Positions 37,893 through 47,234 of a stretch of DNA of 64,000 nucleotides are shown here, piece after piece. The position numbers and the translations under genes were made by a program. Source of the DNA: an uncultured Bacteroidota bacterium (lineage in GTDB: Bacteria > Bacteroidota > Bacteroidia > Chitinophagales > Chitinophagaceae). The notes under the pieces are model-generated. The model saw nothing but the letters and a program-made list of their open reading frames with translations. It made no database searches and was not told where the DNA came from. The stretch covers positions 1 through 64,000 of the forward strand of contig CAIRYK010000047.1 in NCBI GenBank assembly GCA_903882805.1. The letters run 5' to 3'. The first letter of the stretch is position 1, and the number at the start of each line of letters is the position of its first letter.

Positions 37893-38506
37893 AAGTATTG
37901 CTGTTTACGCCTTTAGCAGAGTGGCCATTGCTGACCGCCTCAGAACTAAATCCTGGGTTGTAGTACCAGCCATCGTGAAATGATTCCGATTGTATTCAAT
38001 ACCCTAAAACACAAATTTGCTCGTCAGATATGTAAATATTGCCGGCATTGTTGAAGCATTGACCGCTTAATAGGAGAGATCGGCCACTGTTGCTTAACAC
38101 CTTCGCCACTATACCCAAAGTTTCCATTCCCAACTTATTACTATTACTATCTGAGCGAAAAAACGCTTAACAGCAACAAGTAAAATTTTATAATATTCTA
38201 TAAAAAAACAACTTATTTAAACCAAAAATCAAAACGATTGCAAGTTAGAATTGGCCTTTTTACTCCGTCTATTGTAGCTACAAGCCTATAAAACGCATCA
38301 GGCGAATATTTTACAAAATTACTTTATTTAAAATAATTTTGTAATTTTTAAATATAAACATTTACAGTTAAATTTAAGAACTTCAACAATAGATCGTTTC
38401 GGTCCTGGTGGATCAGAAAATAATGATGAACAAAGATAAAACTTGCAATTATTAATAAACTGCAAAATAGTCAAAATATTTCAACACAAATAGTGGGACA
38501 AAACAT
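37893..38506. other. AT-rich stretch without a recognisable gene
   Basis: This lies inside the segment bounded by the direct repeats, downstream of the NHL/Ig gene. It contains many short stops in all frames and poly-A/poly-T runs. I see no tRNA, integrase remnant or clear hairpin terminator. Confidence 0.45.
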
Positions 38507-41167
38507 CTACTGTTTCACAATACTCCTTGCATACCGATCATTGATTCTTAATAAATACATGCCTGAGGGAAACTGCGATAAATCGATATCCACTTGTTTC
38601 TGATTATAACTGTTATGATATACTTTTTGTCCCAAAGTATTGATAATAGACAAATCAGTAAGCAACTCTGTTGATGAAATCATTATATGGTTGCTTGCGG
38701 GGTTTGGATATACGGTCAAGTTGTCCCTTTCTTCGATATTACTAAGGCCAAGTGTGGAAATTGGAGTAATTAATATAATTTCTGATACGGTTGTATCGTA
38801 ACAGCCTGACGATGTTGAAACAACTTTTGCTGTCAATACATCTGTTCCAGTGGTTTTAGTATAGGTTGTGGTAGGTATGCTCGTAGTTCTAAAGACTACC
38901 CCATAATTCATCCAATTAATCGTATACGAGCTACCGGCATTAGCGACTGACGCTGTTAACCCTACAACAGTTCCGGGAACGGCGAGTGCAGGTCCGGAAA
39001 TTGAAATAGAGGGTGTAATAAATGTATCGGTAACCATACCTATTTTATTACTGTTTACAGTACCAACTGTTAAGCATGGAATACTACTTGTCAATCTACA
39101 CATTATAGTATCGCCATTTAAAGGGCTGTAGGTATATACATAACCTCCGGCGCCAACATTTACTCCGTTAACTCTCCATTGATAAAACGGAGTAAGACCT
39201 CCACTCGTTGTTGATGCAGTAAATAAAACTGCTTGTCCTTCGCAAATTCGAGTTCCGGGAGTTGCTGCAATCGAAATACTGGGTAGTATTGAAGCGCTAT
39301 CTACTGTCATTGTAATTGAACTGCTACTGATAGTGGTTGGCATTGCACATGCTGCGTTACTCGTAAAAATACATCTGATTGAGTCGCGATGGCTTGGGAC
39401 ATAAGTATACGAGCTTCCCGTACCTGTATTTACACCATTTACCATCCATTGGTAGCGGGGGGCTGTCCCACCGCCAGTTCCGGCGGCTGTATAAAATACA
39501 GGTGTGCCGCTACATACCCTATCTCCGGGCGCAGCTGTAATAGAAACTGAAGGTATCGTCGAGGGGCGTGTATAAATTCGTATTGTGCCGCTACTCACAA
39601 TTGTCGGAGTTGCGCAAGCCAAACTACTGGTCAGAATGCACCTTACAGAATCGCCATTGGATGGTGCATATATGTAGGAACTTCCCGATCCTACTGTGAC
39701 ACCATTTACCTTCCACTGATAGGTAGGCAATGAACCTCCAAAGGTGGAAAGTGCATTAAATGTAACGAACGAACCGGCACATATTGTGTCTAAAGAACTT
39801 GAAGTTATACTTATTGTTGGTAATACAGTAGGACTGACAGTCATGATGATTGTATTACTATTCTGAGGACTACCACCACTACACGTACGAACACAACGTA
39901 CAGAATCGCCAGTAGCAGGGAGGTAACTATAACTACTACCGCTACCCGAAACAATACCGTTTTTTATCCATTGATAGGTTGGAGATGTACACCCAGGTGT
40001 AGGAGAGGTGGTAAACGTAACAACGGTAGCTGGACATACGGTAGCGCCGGGCAATACTGCAATATTGAAATCACTGCCTATTTTACGTATACGTGTATTT
40101 CCAGCATCTGTAATGTAAACTGCGCCTGTACCGCTTACAGCAACATTGTAGGGTGAATACAGCTGAGCAGTTACAGCAAGTATATCATCACCATTGTAGC
40201 CGGGGAATCCGGTTCCTGCGACTGTACTAATAATTCCGGATGTATTTACTACCCTAACTCTGTGATTATTACAATCTGCAATATAAACACTCCCAGCCCC
40301 TGGTCCCGACGATTTGTCTACTGCGACACCTACCGGCCAGTGCAATTGAGCCAACGTTGCCGGGCCGCCATCCCCTGTGTATCCTATCAAGTGATTGCCT
40401 GCAAACCTACTGATAACTCCAGTCGTGTTAATTTTTCGTATGCAGTTATTCATTTCATCTGCTACATATAAATTACCAACACGATCAATCGCAACGTCGC
40501 ACGGCGAACCGAATTGAGCCGCTGTTGCCGGGCCGCCATCGCCGCTATAACCGCCAACGCCGGTACCTGCTACCGTAGTTATGATACCGCTTACACTTAC
40601 TTTTCTTATACGGTGATTATTTCTGTCTGCAAAAAACAGATTCCCTGTATCATCTACACACATACCTTGTGCTGAACTAATTCTTGCCGCCGTTGCAGGA
40701 CCTCCTTCACCGCTAAACCCAACTGAACCTGTTCCCGCTATCGTAGTTATTATTCCACTTGCAGTCACTTTCCTAATTCTGTAATTGACCTGATCGGAAA
40801 TAAATAAGTTGCCGAAATGATCAACAGCAACACTTACCGGAAAATTGAGCCGTGCAGCAGTTGCGGGTCCACCGTCACCTGCAAAACCGCCTCCTAACCC
40901 AAGCCATCCGTAGTAATTACTTACATAAGTAGAAATGATACCTAAAGCATTAACCTTTCTAATTAAATTATTATACGAATCTGCAATGTAAATATTTCCA
41001 GAATCGTCGGTTGTAGTATAATATGGATTGTATACTTCTGCTGAACGTGCATCTGCACCATCTCCGCTGTAACCTAATATACCGTTTCCTGCTACAGTTG
41101 TAATTAACTGTGCCGAAGCTGAAAAACTGAAAATAAAAACGAGTAAAATCAAGTAAGTGCATTTCAT
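38507..41167 (-). CDS. NHL-propeller / Ig-like T9SS-secreted protein
   Basis: 886 residues from ATG 41167, chosen because MKCTYLILLVFIFSFSASAQ is a good signal peptide; the open frame continues back to 41383 without one. Six to seven NHL blades follow (ITTVAGTG-x-x-GYSGDGGPATAA, then D-x-x-GNLYVAD), then about five PKD/Ig-like units with SVTIxxxPGxxxCxGxxVxFTA and YQWxxNG, and a T9SS type A domain (LTVYPNPASNHIMI, INTLGQKVY, GMYLLRI). Secreted and surface-attached; ligand unknown. It is the only gene inside the segment framed by the 82-bp direct repeats. Confidence 0.9.
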   Translation of the reverse strand: MKCTYLILLVFIFSFSASAQLITTVAGNGILGYSGDGADARSAEVYNPYYTTTDDSGNIYIADSYNNLIRKVNALGIISTYVSNYYGWLGLGGGFAGDGGPATAARLNFPVSVAVDHFGNLFISDQVNYRIRKVTASGIITTIAGTGSVGFSGEGGPATAARISSAQGMCVDDTGNLFFADRNNHRIRKVSVSGIITTVAGTGVGGYSGDGGPATAAQFGSPCDVAIDRVGNLYVADEMNNCIRKINTTGVISRFAGNHLIGYTGDGGPATLAQLHWPVGVAVDKSSGPGAGSVYIADCNNHRVRVVNTSGIISTVAGTGFPGYNGDDILAVTAQLYSPYNVAVSGTGAVYITDAGNTRIRKIGSDFNIAVLPGATVCPATVVTFTTSPTPGCTSPTYQWIKNGIVSGSGSSYSYLPATGDSVRCVRTCSGGSPQNSNTIIMTVSPTVLPTISITSSSLDTICAGSFVTFNALSTFGGSLPTYQWKVNGVTVGSGSSYIYAPSNGDSVRCILTSSLACATPTIVSSGTIRIYTRPSTIPSVSITAAPGDRVCSGTPVFYTAAGTGGGTAPRYQWMVNGVNTGTGSSYTYVPSHRDSIRCIFTSNAACAMPTTISSSSITMTVDSASILPSISIAATPGTRICEGQAVLFTASTTSGGLTPFYQWRVNGVNVGAGGYVYTYSPLNGDTIMCRLTSSIPCLTVGTVNSNKIGMVTDTFITPSISISGPALAVPGTVVGLTASVANAGSSYTINWMNYGVVFRTTSIPTTTYTKTTGTDVLTAKVVSTSSGCYDTTVSEIILITPISTLGLSNIEERDNLTVYPNPASNHIMISSTELLTDLSIINTLGQKVYHNSYNQKQVDIDLSQFPSGMYLLRINDRYARSIVKQ

Positions 41168-41388
41168 AAGGATAGCATTTAAGTTATTTTTACAAAAAAA
41201 ATGATATCTTAATCTAAAACAAAAAACAATAGAAAATCGCAAATAATCGCAGTTGCTCAACATAAAAATTATAGTATTAAACTTAAGCAAAAAAACAAGT
41301 CTAAAACACAAATAAAAGACTTGTATTTTGAAGCAGAGGCAAAACATAAATCTTGTAAGCGAAAAATCAGCCAGTATCAACACCAGCG

Positions 41389-41470
41389 CCCAAACTAAGG
41401 CGCATCCCTACCCACAAAACGCTCCTTACCCAGCAAAAAATTAATGGCTTTACTGATGTTGCGCTCGCGC
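41389..41470. repeat. 82-bp direct repeat, right copy
   Basis: Partner of 37811-37892. It includes the stop codon and last 24 sense codons of the DUF1905-like gene, which remains intact. Confidence 0.92.
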
Positions 41471-41883
41471 GCCGCTTCCGACTTCAGATTAGCCAGATAC
41501 CTGACAATTTCTAACCGGCGCGATGCAGGCAAAGTATCGAACACTGCCTTTGCAGCGGTATTATGCTGCAGAGCCTGCACAAAACTGCCGGGCGGCGCTA
41601 TTTCACGACTTTCGGCGTCTATATCTACAGAAATGTCTATGAGCTCTCCTATCCTCTTGGGCGAGTCTTTCAGCATAGCCGTGTTTATATATAACCGCCA
41701 GTCACCGCTATACCTAACCAAAGTTTGCCGATATGGTCGGCCATTAATAGATCCGCGAATAGGAATAGGACCCGATGATTTTCCTGCCTTGGCAAACAAA
41801 TCGAGCAATATGGGTTCGGGCACAAACACATATGGATTGACGCCTATGATTTCTATAATAGCCGTAAAGTTGTGCATAGGCAT
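41395..41883 (-). CDS. DUF1905 / YdeI-like (OmdA) protein
   Basis: 162 residues from ATG 41883 (PMHNFTAIIEIIG); 49 further upstream codons lack conserved character. An N-terminal DUF1905 beta-barrel part (FTAIIE, GSINGRPYRQTLVR, DWRLYINTAMLKD) is followed by a C-terminal bacteriocin-protection/YdeI-OmpD-associated helical part (F-x-x-LPASRRLEIVRYLANLKSEAARERNISKAI, interrupted here in quotation). Molecular function is not established. Its 3' end is duplicated 3.6 kb away. Ferritin is encoded just upstream on the same strand. Confidence 0.82.
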   Translation of the reverse strand: MPMHNFTAIIEIIGVNPYVFVPEPILLDLFAKAGKSSGPIPIRGSINGRPYRQTLVRYSGDWRLYINTAMLKDSPKRIGELIDISVDIDAESREIAPPGSFVQALQHNTAAKAVFDTLPASRRLEIVRYLANLKSEAARERNISKAINFLLGKERFVGRDAP

Positions 41884-42045
41884 TTTGGGTTGCAGGCAGC
41901 TAATGTAGCAGATATTTATAGAGATAACAATACCACAAACACCTGCAACTGGAGGAGCAACTACCCGAAAATGCTCGGCAAAACAAAAATTCCGCTGCCC
42001 AACAAGCAACGGAACCTTTACAACAAACATACAACCTTCTTTATT

Positions 42046-42597
42046 TTAAGGATTAACGGCCGTAACATCGGTGGCTGATGCAACCTCGCCCGTAGCCGAA
42101 TCCATATCTCTGTCCAAAATATACATTGCATTGTTACCCGACTTTTCGTTGCCCGCCAGTTTCACTTTATCCACCAGATTCATGGCAAATGTTTCCTCCT
42201 CCGTCTGCTCTTTTACAAACCACTGCAAAAAATTCCAGGTCGCCCAGTCTTCTTCTTCCATGCACTTTTTTACCAGCACATAGATCATTTTGGTATTGCT
42301 TACCTCGTGCTCGTAAATTTTACCAAAACAACTACCTATATTATTCGGATTATCTGGAGGGGCTGCTATAGCGGCAAGCTTTACCGCACCGCCACGCTTT
42401 ATTATGTACTCCAATACCTTCATCATATGGTTGCGTTCTTCTTCTGCATGCCTGAACAAAAACCGCGCAATACCATTGTATCCCTCGCCGGCAGCCCATG
42501 CACCATACGACAAGTATATTTGAGCCGCATTGGCCTCTTCAGTTATTTGGTCATTGAGCGCTGCTGCCATCTTCTTCGAAAGTCTGTTGGTATCCAT
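42046..42597 (-). CDS. Ferritin
   Basis: 183 residues. The bacterial non-heme ferritin helices are clear: LNDQITEEANAAQIYLS supplies the first ferroxidase Glu, FLFRHAEEERNH the Glu and His of the second helix, and FVKEQTEEETFA the Gln and Glu of the fourth. It oxidises and stores iron in a 24-mer shell. The C-terminal tail beyond the fourth helix is longer than usual and rich in Asp, Ala and Val. Confidence 0.93.
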   Translation of the reverse strand: MDTNRLSKKMAAALNDQITEEANAAQIYLSYGAWAAGEGYNGIARFLFRHAEEERNHMMKVLEYIIKRGGAVKLAAIAAPPDNPNNIGSCFGKIYEHEVSNTKMIYVLVKKCMEEEDWATWNFLQWFVKEQTEEETFAMNLVDKVKLAGNEKSGNNAMYILDRDMDSATGEVASATDVTAVNP

Positions 42598-42824
42598 TTT
42601 ACTATGTTTTACTGTTTATTCCGGTTTCCGGCAGCGCAAATACTGCCAACGCCTTATCACACACAAAGGTGATAACAAACACCGACCAACGGATTACATA
42701 ACTATTGTTCTTCGTTACATGATTCGTACATTGGCGGTATTACCAATAGATAAAACCAGCGCAACCCTGCACCACGAAGTATAAACCAACATAATTACCT
42801 ATAATTGTACAGAAATCAGGCAAT

Positions 42825-43178
42825 ATGATCACTTGTGCCATACCCAAACTGCCGTTTATTGACAAACGCAAGACCTTAGACTTCTACCTAGCGCTACTCG
42901 GGTTTACAATGGGCGCCGACTATGGCGACTACCTGATACTAAACCGTGATGCCGCAGAGCTCCATTTCTTTGCCTACCCTACCCTTGTGCCCGCAAAATC
43001 GGATTTTATGATATACTTGCGCATAGATGCCGGAATTGAGACACTGTACCAGCAGTGGGCAACGGCTAACCCAGCCATCCCGCGCCTTGGCAAACTTGAA
43101 CGCAAACCCTGGGGACAAATAGAGTTTCCCGTAATAGACCCCAACGGCACACTACTTACTTTTGGGCAGGGGGTGTAG
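42825..43178 (+). CDS. VOC-family (glyoxalase/bleomycin resistance-like) protein
   Basis: 117 residues, one VOC module pair. The N-terminal IPKLPFIDKRKTLDFYLALLGF, the middle AELHFFAY strand and the C-terminal WGQIEFPVIDPNGTLLTF are typical of bleomycin-resistance-type proteins, which bind rather than break down a drug. The metal-ligand positions resemble the binding type. Monocistronic. Confidence 0.85.
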   Translation: MITCAIPKLPFIDKRKTLDFYLALLGFTMGADYGDYLILNRDAAELHFFAYPTLVPAKSDFMIYLRIDAGIETLYQQWATANPAIPRLGKLERKPWGQIEFPVIDPNGTLLTFGQGV

Positions 43179-43297
43179 GGATTGTTTTATAGTTGTTTGT
43201 GAAACTCTTAAAACGGGTAATGGCCGGAGCTGTTGCTTCGACCACTACCTGCGAGGCATATTATAGCCTTCCATAAAATAACTACCGCCTTGTTTAC

Positions 43298-43843
43298 TTA
43301 CTTATTTTCAGCTGCTTCTCTTTCTTTTTTCAATTTGTGGTTTTGCAACAGCAATCCGGCGCCGGCGCCTACAGCAGCGCCTACGCCCGCGCCAATTGCT
43401 GCGTTTTCCTTTTTAAAATGATCGTTTTTGCCCGATATAGCGCCGCCTAATGCGCCGGCGCCAGCGCCTATCACAGCCCCGGTTGCGGCACTTTTAGCTT
43501 TCTTACGGTTATCAGCCTTTCTTTTAGCCTCAATCTGGGCAGCAGTTGGCCCAGAAACTTTATTGGCAGCAGGCTCAGCGTCGTTGGCATGTGCGGCATG
43601 ACTGCCGGAGCTGCTATTTTCGTAAGATGCTCCATTGCCCCTGTTTTCTGCTACTGAATTTTCAACCGTTGTTGTGCTATGAGGTGTATTGACGGCATTC
43701 ATCGAGTCGACAATATGCTGCCTTACTAATACCTGCGACAATGAGTCTACTTTCGCCTGATTGGTATTGTTTGACATGTCCTGATTGCTGCCGCACGAAG
43801 CTAAAAACATAGCCGTTGTTGCAAAAAATAATATCTTTTTCAT
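43298..43843 (-). CDS. Lipoprotein with glycine-zipper domain
   Basis: 181 residues. A lipobox (FLASC) is followed by a low-complexity Asn/Ser/Ala-rich linker and a Lys-rich helix, then a glycine-zipper region (VIGAGAGALGGAISG and IGAGVGAAVGAGAGLLL, about residues 124-168) of the YMGG type, expected to form a tight membrane-inserting helical hairpin. The role is unknown; relatives are often envelope-stress proteins. Confidence 0.8.
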   Translation of the reverse strand: MKKILFFATTAMFLASCGSNQDMSNNTNQAKVDSLSQVLVRQHIVDSMNAVNTPHSTTTVENSVAENRGNGASYENSSSGSHAAHANDAEPAANKVSGPTAAQIEAKRKADNRKKAKSAATGAVIGAGAGALGGAISGKNDHFKKENAAIGAGVGAAVGAGAGLLLQNHKLKKEREAAENK

Positions 43844-43882
43844 CTATTTGTATTTGTTGGTGCAAAATAAAATTGCATAACA

Positions 43883-43890
43883 CAAAGATA
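43883..43890 (-). promoter_or_regulatory. -7 box of the glycine-zipper lipoprotein gene
   Basis: The minus strand reads TATCTTTG, an exact consensus match, 39 bases before the ATG. Confidence 0.45.
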
Positions 43891-44021
43891 GATTTGTTGA
43901 CAGCGGCTACTGTTGCGTAATTCTGTAATGGTGTTACTTAATTCACGGATTTAGGAGGACGATCTAATGTTATATTTGGAAAACTAATAGCATGAAGAAA
44001 ACGGAAGCAAAAAAATCGCTA

Positions 44022-44798
44022 CTATTTTTTACCGGAAAAAGTTTCGCCGCAAGAGTATGAGGACCCCATATATCCCCCTGAAGCGTTAACATTAACTACA
44101 TGATACCACACACTATCCAAACCTGGGTAAAACTTCAAATCACCATTACTGTTACCAAAATAAGTGGTACAGTTGTAATAAAGTACCCTATACGAATTAG
44201 TGGGGTTGTATACAAAATTCCAATGACCTGCATACTCGCTAAATAAACAGGTAGAATAGGTAGTATTTGTCTTAAATGTATCACTACACGCTTTTGAGAC
44301 AATAAATGTAAAATTATACGTTGTGTCGAATCTCCTATTTTCAGAAGGATACAAATAATTATCATACCTTGTAGAGTAATTGATAACGCCATGATAAGTT
44401 CCAACAATAGAGTCAATTGGGTCAGCGGGAGTAACATACGTAATTTGGTTTCCATAAGATACACCAACTCTATTAGTGGCATAAGCCCGAATATAATAAG
44501 TTTTATTAGATTTCAGACCGCTTACTACACTTGTAAATATTGGCCCTCCTGCATCACTTGTCTTGGTAACTAACGAAACAGAAGGGTTTATGATGGTATC
44601 CCAACAAACCCCTTTTGATATAACTACTGCTCCGCCATCATTTAATATTTCGCCGCCTGATAATACGATAGTGTCTGAAATTGGAGTAACAGCAGTAGTA
44701 GTTAATCTTGGAGTTGTAGAAGATTTCTTGCAGGCTACAAACGAAATAAATACTGCTATAGGAATAAGAACGAAAACAATCGACAGGCTTTTTTTCAT
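44022..44798 (-). CDS. Lipoprotein with fibronectin type III-like domain
   Basis: 258 residues. The signal peptide ends with a lipobox (FVACKK). Residues about 30-125 form a FnIII-like domain of the kind common in Bacteroidota, with GVCW and the LKSNKTYYIRAYATN strand, then a Pro-rich hinge and a beta-rich C-terminal domain (about 130-258) with several Cys and Tyr that resembles a lipocalin-like fold. Likely outer-membrane anchored; binding function unknown. Confidence 0.75.
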   Translation of the reverse strand: MKKSLSIVFVLIPIAVFISFVACKKSSTTPRLTTTAVTPISDTIVLSGGEILNDGGAVVISKGVCWDTIINPSVSLVTKTSDAGGPIFTSVVSGLKSNKTYYIRAYATNRVGVSYGNQITYVTPADPIDSIVGTYHGVINYSTRYDNYLYPSENRRFDTTYNFTFIVSKACSDTFKTNTTYSTCLFSEYAGHWNFVYNPTNSYRVLYYNCTTYFGNSNGDLKFYPGLDSVWYHVVNVNASGGYMGSSYSCGETFSGKK

Positions 44799-45198
44799 CG
44801 CTTTTCATTTATAGTTTTTAAGTGTTTTTTTGTGTGATAGAGCCGTCTATCGTTTCCGCAGCATATTGACGCCTTCAAAACAGCAGCCTGATAATATAAC
44901 GTCTCGAAATAAAGATAAACAAAAATAAATATAGAATACACCCAATCTCGGCTCAGATTTAACCCAACTTAGGGAGCACATTTACTTTATAGGTACTACG
45001 CGAAGATTTTGTACAATATAAACAGGTAGTATTGGGTATCTTTCCACTTATAACATAGCGCTAAACCGTTGTATGCTGACGGTTGTGCGCTTTTTAGGTT
45101 CTGAAGCACAATATGAGAAATACCAGGCAAATAAAGAGTATGATTTAAGCATTTGTCATTTCCCGTATTTTCCAGCAACTTTGAAAAAAAGCGCTACC

Positions 45199-45597
45199 AT
45201 GCTGAGTTTCAATTATCGATACTTCCTCTGTTTTATCGGGTTGTTTATTACCGAAGCATTGATAGCTGCATTTGTGCACGATAACTTTATCCGCCCTACA
45301 TTCGGAGATTTTCTGGTGGTACTGCTCATGTATTGTTTCTTAAGATCGTTTATACAGACCGACTACCGCACCCTGGCCATAGTAGTAGGACTCATAGCAT
45401 ACATCGTAGAGATTACCCAGTATTTTCATCTGATTGTACTTCTTGGGTTGCATAGCTCTACCGCTGCGCAATGGATATTAGGTACCGGCTTTTCCTGGGG
45501 TGATATATTGGCCTATACGTTAGGAGTAATTTTTATTTGGATTGTAGAAAGCAAGCGGGGTAAATCGTTAACTGGGGTTGGGCGTCAAAATGGTTAA
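45199..45597 (+). CDS. DUF2809-family membrane protein
   Basis: 132 residues from ATG 45199 (MLSFNYRYF); the frame open from 45073 adds soluble sequence not typical of the family. Four transmembrane segments are visible, with FIRPTFGDFLVVLLMY after the first and GTGFSWGDILAYTLGV near the end, matching DUF2809 proteins. Function unknown. No partner genes are evident. Confidence 0.8.
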   Translation: MLSFNYRYFLCFIGLFITEALIAAFVHDNFIRPTFGDFLVVLLMYCFLRSFIQTDYRTLAIVVGLIAYIVEITQYFHLIVLLGLHSSTAAQWILGTGFSWGDILAYTLGVIFIWIVESKRGKSLTGVGRQNG

Positions 45598-45721
45598 CGT
45601 GTATAGACGATAGCCATTACCCTTACGCTCCCTACTCGTTCAAACCGATACTACAAAATCTATGTAGTGCGCATAAAACGCAAATCAAAAAAATCGCTAC
45701 TTTCATCACAAACTAACAACC

Positions 45722-46282
45722 TTGAGAAAGCTGATATTCGGTATAAACCTAACAATGGATGGCTGTTGCGACCACACCAAGGGGCGAGGCAACGACGAAG
45801 TGCATGAATACTTTGCGCAACTTATGCGAGATGCAGACACGCTGCTATACGGCCGTAAAACCTACGAACTGATGGTGCCTTTTTGGCCCAATATTGCCAA
45901 AGACAATTCCGCCCCCACAAAAGCAATGAGCGACTTTGCGCAGGCTTTTGCTTCTGTAAACAACATTGTGGTTTGCTTGCGGTCGCTAAAGAAAGTAGAG
46001 AAAAAAAATACGAGCATAATAAGCGGCAACCTGGAGGAAGAAATAATAAAACTAAAACAAGAACCGGGCGGCAACATATCTACCGGCGGCGTAGACATAC
46101 CTTCGCAACTCATAGCCCTTGGCCTGGTAGATGAATTTCATATTGTCATTCAGCCAATAATAGCAGGCGCCGGCCGGCGTTTTTTAGACACCACCACCCT
46201 ACTGCATAGCCAACAATTAAATCTGGTAGCAACAAGGGTGTTTGAGTCGGGAGCTATTGCGCTGCGGTATGTAAAGGAGTGA
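45722..46282 (+). CDS. Dihydrofolate reductase-like (RibD C-terminal) protein
   Basis: 186 residues from a TTG start at 45722; no ATG lies close upstream in frame. It has the RibD_C/DHFR fold signatures LIFGINLTMDG, DTLLYGRKTYELM, STGGVDIPSQLIALGLVDEFHI and PIIAGAGRRFL. Such stand-alone proteins are probable NADPH-dependent reductases; it is not expected to replace FolA. Monocistronic. Confidence 0.85.
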   Translation: MRKLIFGINLTMDGCCDHTKGRGNDEVHEYFAQLMRDADTLLYGRKTYELMVPFWPNIAKDNSAPTKAMSDFAQAFASVNNIVVCLRSLKKVEKKNTSIISGNLEEEIIKLKQEPGGNISTGGVDIPSQLIALGLVDEFHIVIQPIIAGAGRRFLDTTTLLHSQQLNLVATRVFESGAIALRYVKE

Positions 46283-46316
46283 GGAGGGTGGGCTGGCAAA
46301 CCATGTAAGGCAATAG

Positions 46317-46403
46317 AGAGATTGCCTGCCAGCAAAACGTAGTCGCAGCTTAGGACTAACCGCAAATTGCATATTTTAAGGAAGATTACACTCAAGAAGG
46401 GAC
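46317..46403. repeat. Dispersed intergenic repeat, diverged copy
   Basis: Matches the family at 49227 and 50042: GAGATTGCCTGCCAGCAAA, CGTAGTCG, then ATATTTTAAGGAAGATTAC and CTCAAGAAGGG. The family is described at 49227. The rest of 46283-46682 holds no clear gene. Confidence 0.7.
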
Positions 46404-46682
46404 TCTTCGCTCGCCGCTCCCGCTCTCATTTTCATGCCCCACCCAGACAAAACTTCGAACCAAATAAAATATTTTTTCATAAGACATATCGATTGAAATC
46501 TGCTTTAATACCTTAATTGGCGGCGAGTATCTGAAAAAAGATTCGACATAGCGGAAATCAAAGGTTGAATATGGCTTCTTTTTTATATTGTAATCTGGAT
46601 ATTTGCTTTAGCTTTTCATGGGTTTCAGGTTTTAGTTCCAATATAAGCGCTAACTTTATTGGGTCGGTATCCAAAGAGCCAC

Positions 46683-47024
46683 ATGCATTTTCTCCATATA
46701 AAATATTTCCGTATGTTTTTTGCTTTAGTAATTGTAACGGTCGGGTACTATTTCATTTTAAGAAAACGCCCTGGCATTCACAACTCTAAACTGACTAAAC
46801 TCGCCACTACCAATCGAAGCATCAAAATGGTAATCATGATTTTTTTGGCGCCTGCGCTTGTTCTTCTCTTATCACAGATGTTTTCGACCGGCCCTAAAAC
46901 CGCAGAGGGTGATGGCGCTATCTTATGGCTTTATTTGCCGTTACTGCCAGTCTGTGGTATAGCGTTGGTAGCGCTGACCATAAAGAAAATATCGCTGGAA
47001 AGAAATAAGGAGAAGGAATACTAA
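46683..47024 (+). CDS. Small two-TM membrane protein, unknown
   Basis: About 113 residues from ATG 46683; ATGs at 46659 and 46710 are alternatives. Two or three hydrophobic segments are visible (FFALVIVTVGYYFIL, IMIFLAPALVLLLS, LWLYLPLLPVCGIALVAL) with a Lys/Glu-rich tail. I recognise no family. The frame has consistent hydrophobic patterning, which argues for a real gene, but support is modest. Confidence 0.5.
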   Translation: MHFLHIKYFRMFFALVIVTVGYYFILRKRPGIHNSKLTKLATTNRSIKMVIMIFLAPALVLLLSQMFSTGPKTAEGDGAILWLYLPLLPVCGIALVALTIKKISLERNKEKEY

Positions 47025-47118
47025 TCGCCTGAATCAGAATTTTTAGAAAAAAAGAATTTTCAGAAATTGAATTTCAAAAACCAAAAAAGCGCAGTAACCG
47101 CTCCCTGCTCTTATTTCA

Positions 47119-47145
47119 TGCCCCTAACAGTAATCGAACCTACCC
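47119..47145. other. Segment resembling the 3' end of the tRNA-Leu (att-like)
   Basis: Over 27 bases, 22 match 54702-54728, the acceptor/T-arm end of the tRNA-Leu, in the same orientation, including a block AATCGAACCT. It could be a decayed attachment site or chance similarity to the conserved T-loop. Confidence 0.25.
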
Positions 47146-47204
47146 TACCTTTCAACAACCAAATATTTATCCAAACCCGAAAATCTATCAAATTCAATAT
47201 TTGT

Positions 47205-47234
47205 CTATGGCTGTCGAACAGCTCACAGCCATAG
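47205..47234 (-). terminator. Hairpin at the end of the beta-helix gene
   Basis: A perfect 10-bp stem (CTATGGCTGT with ACAGCCATAG, loop of ten) directly abuts the stop codon at 47235. The T-tract after it on the minus strand is poor, so termination may be weak. Confidence 0.6.
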
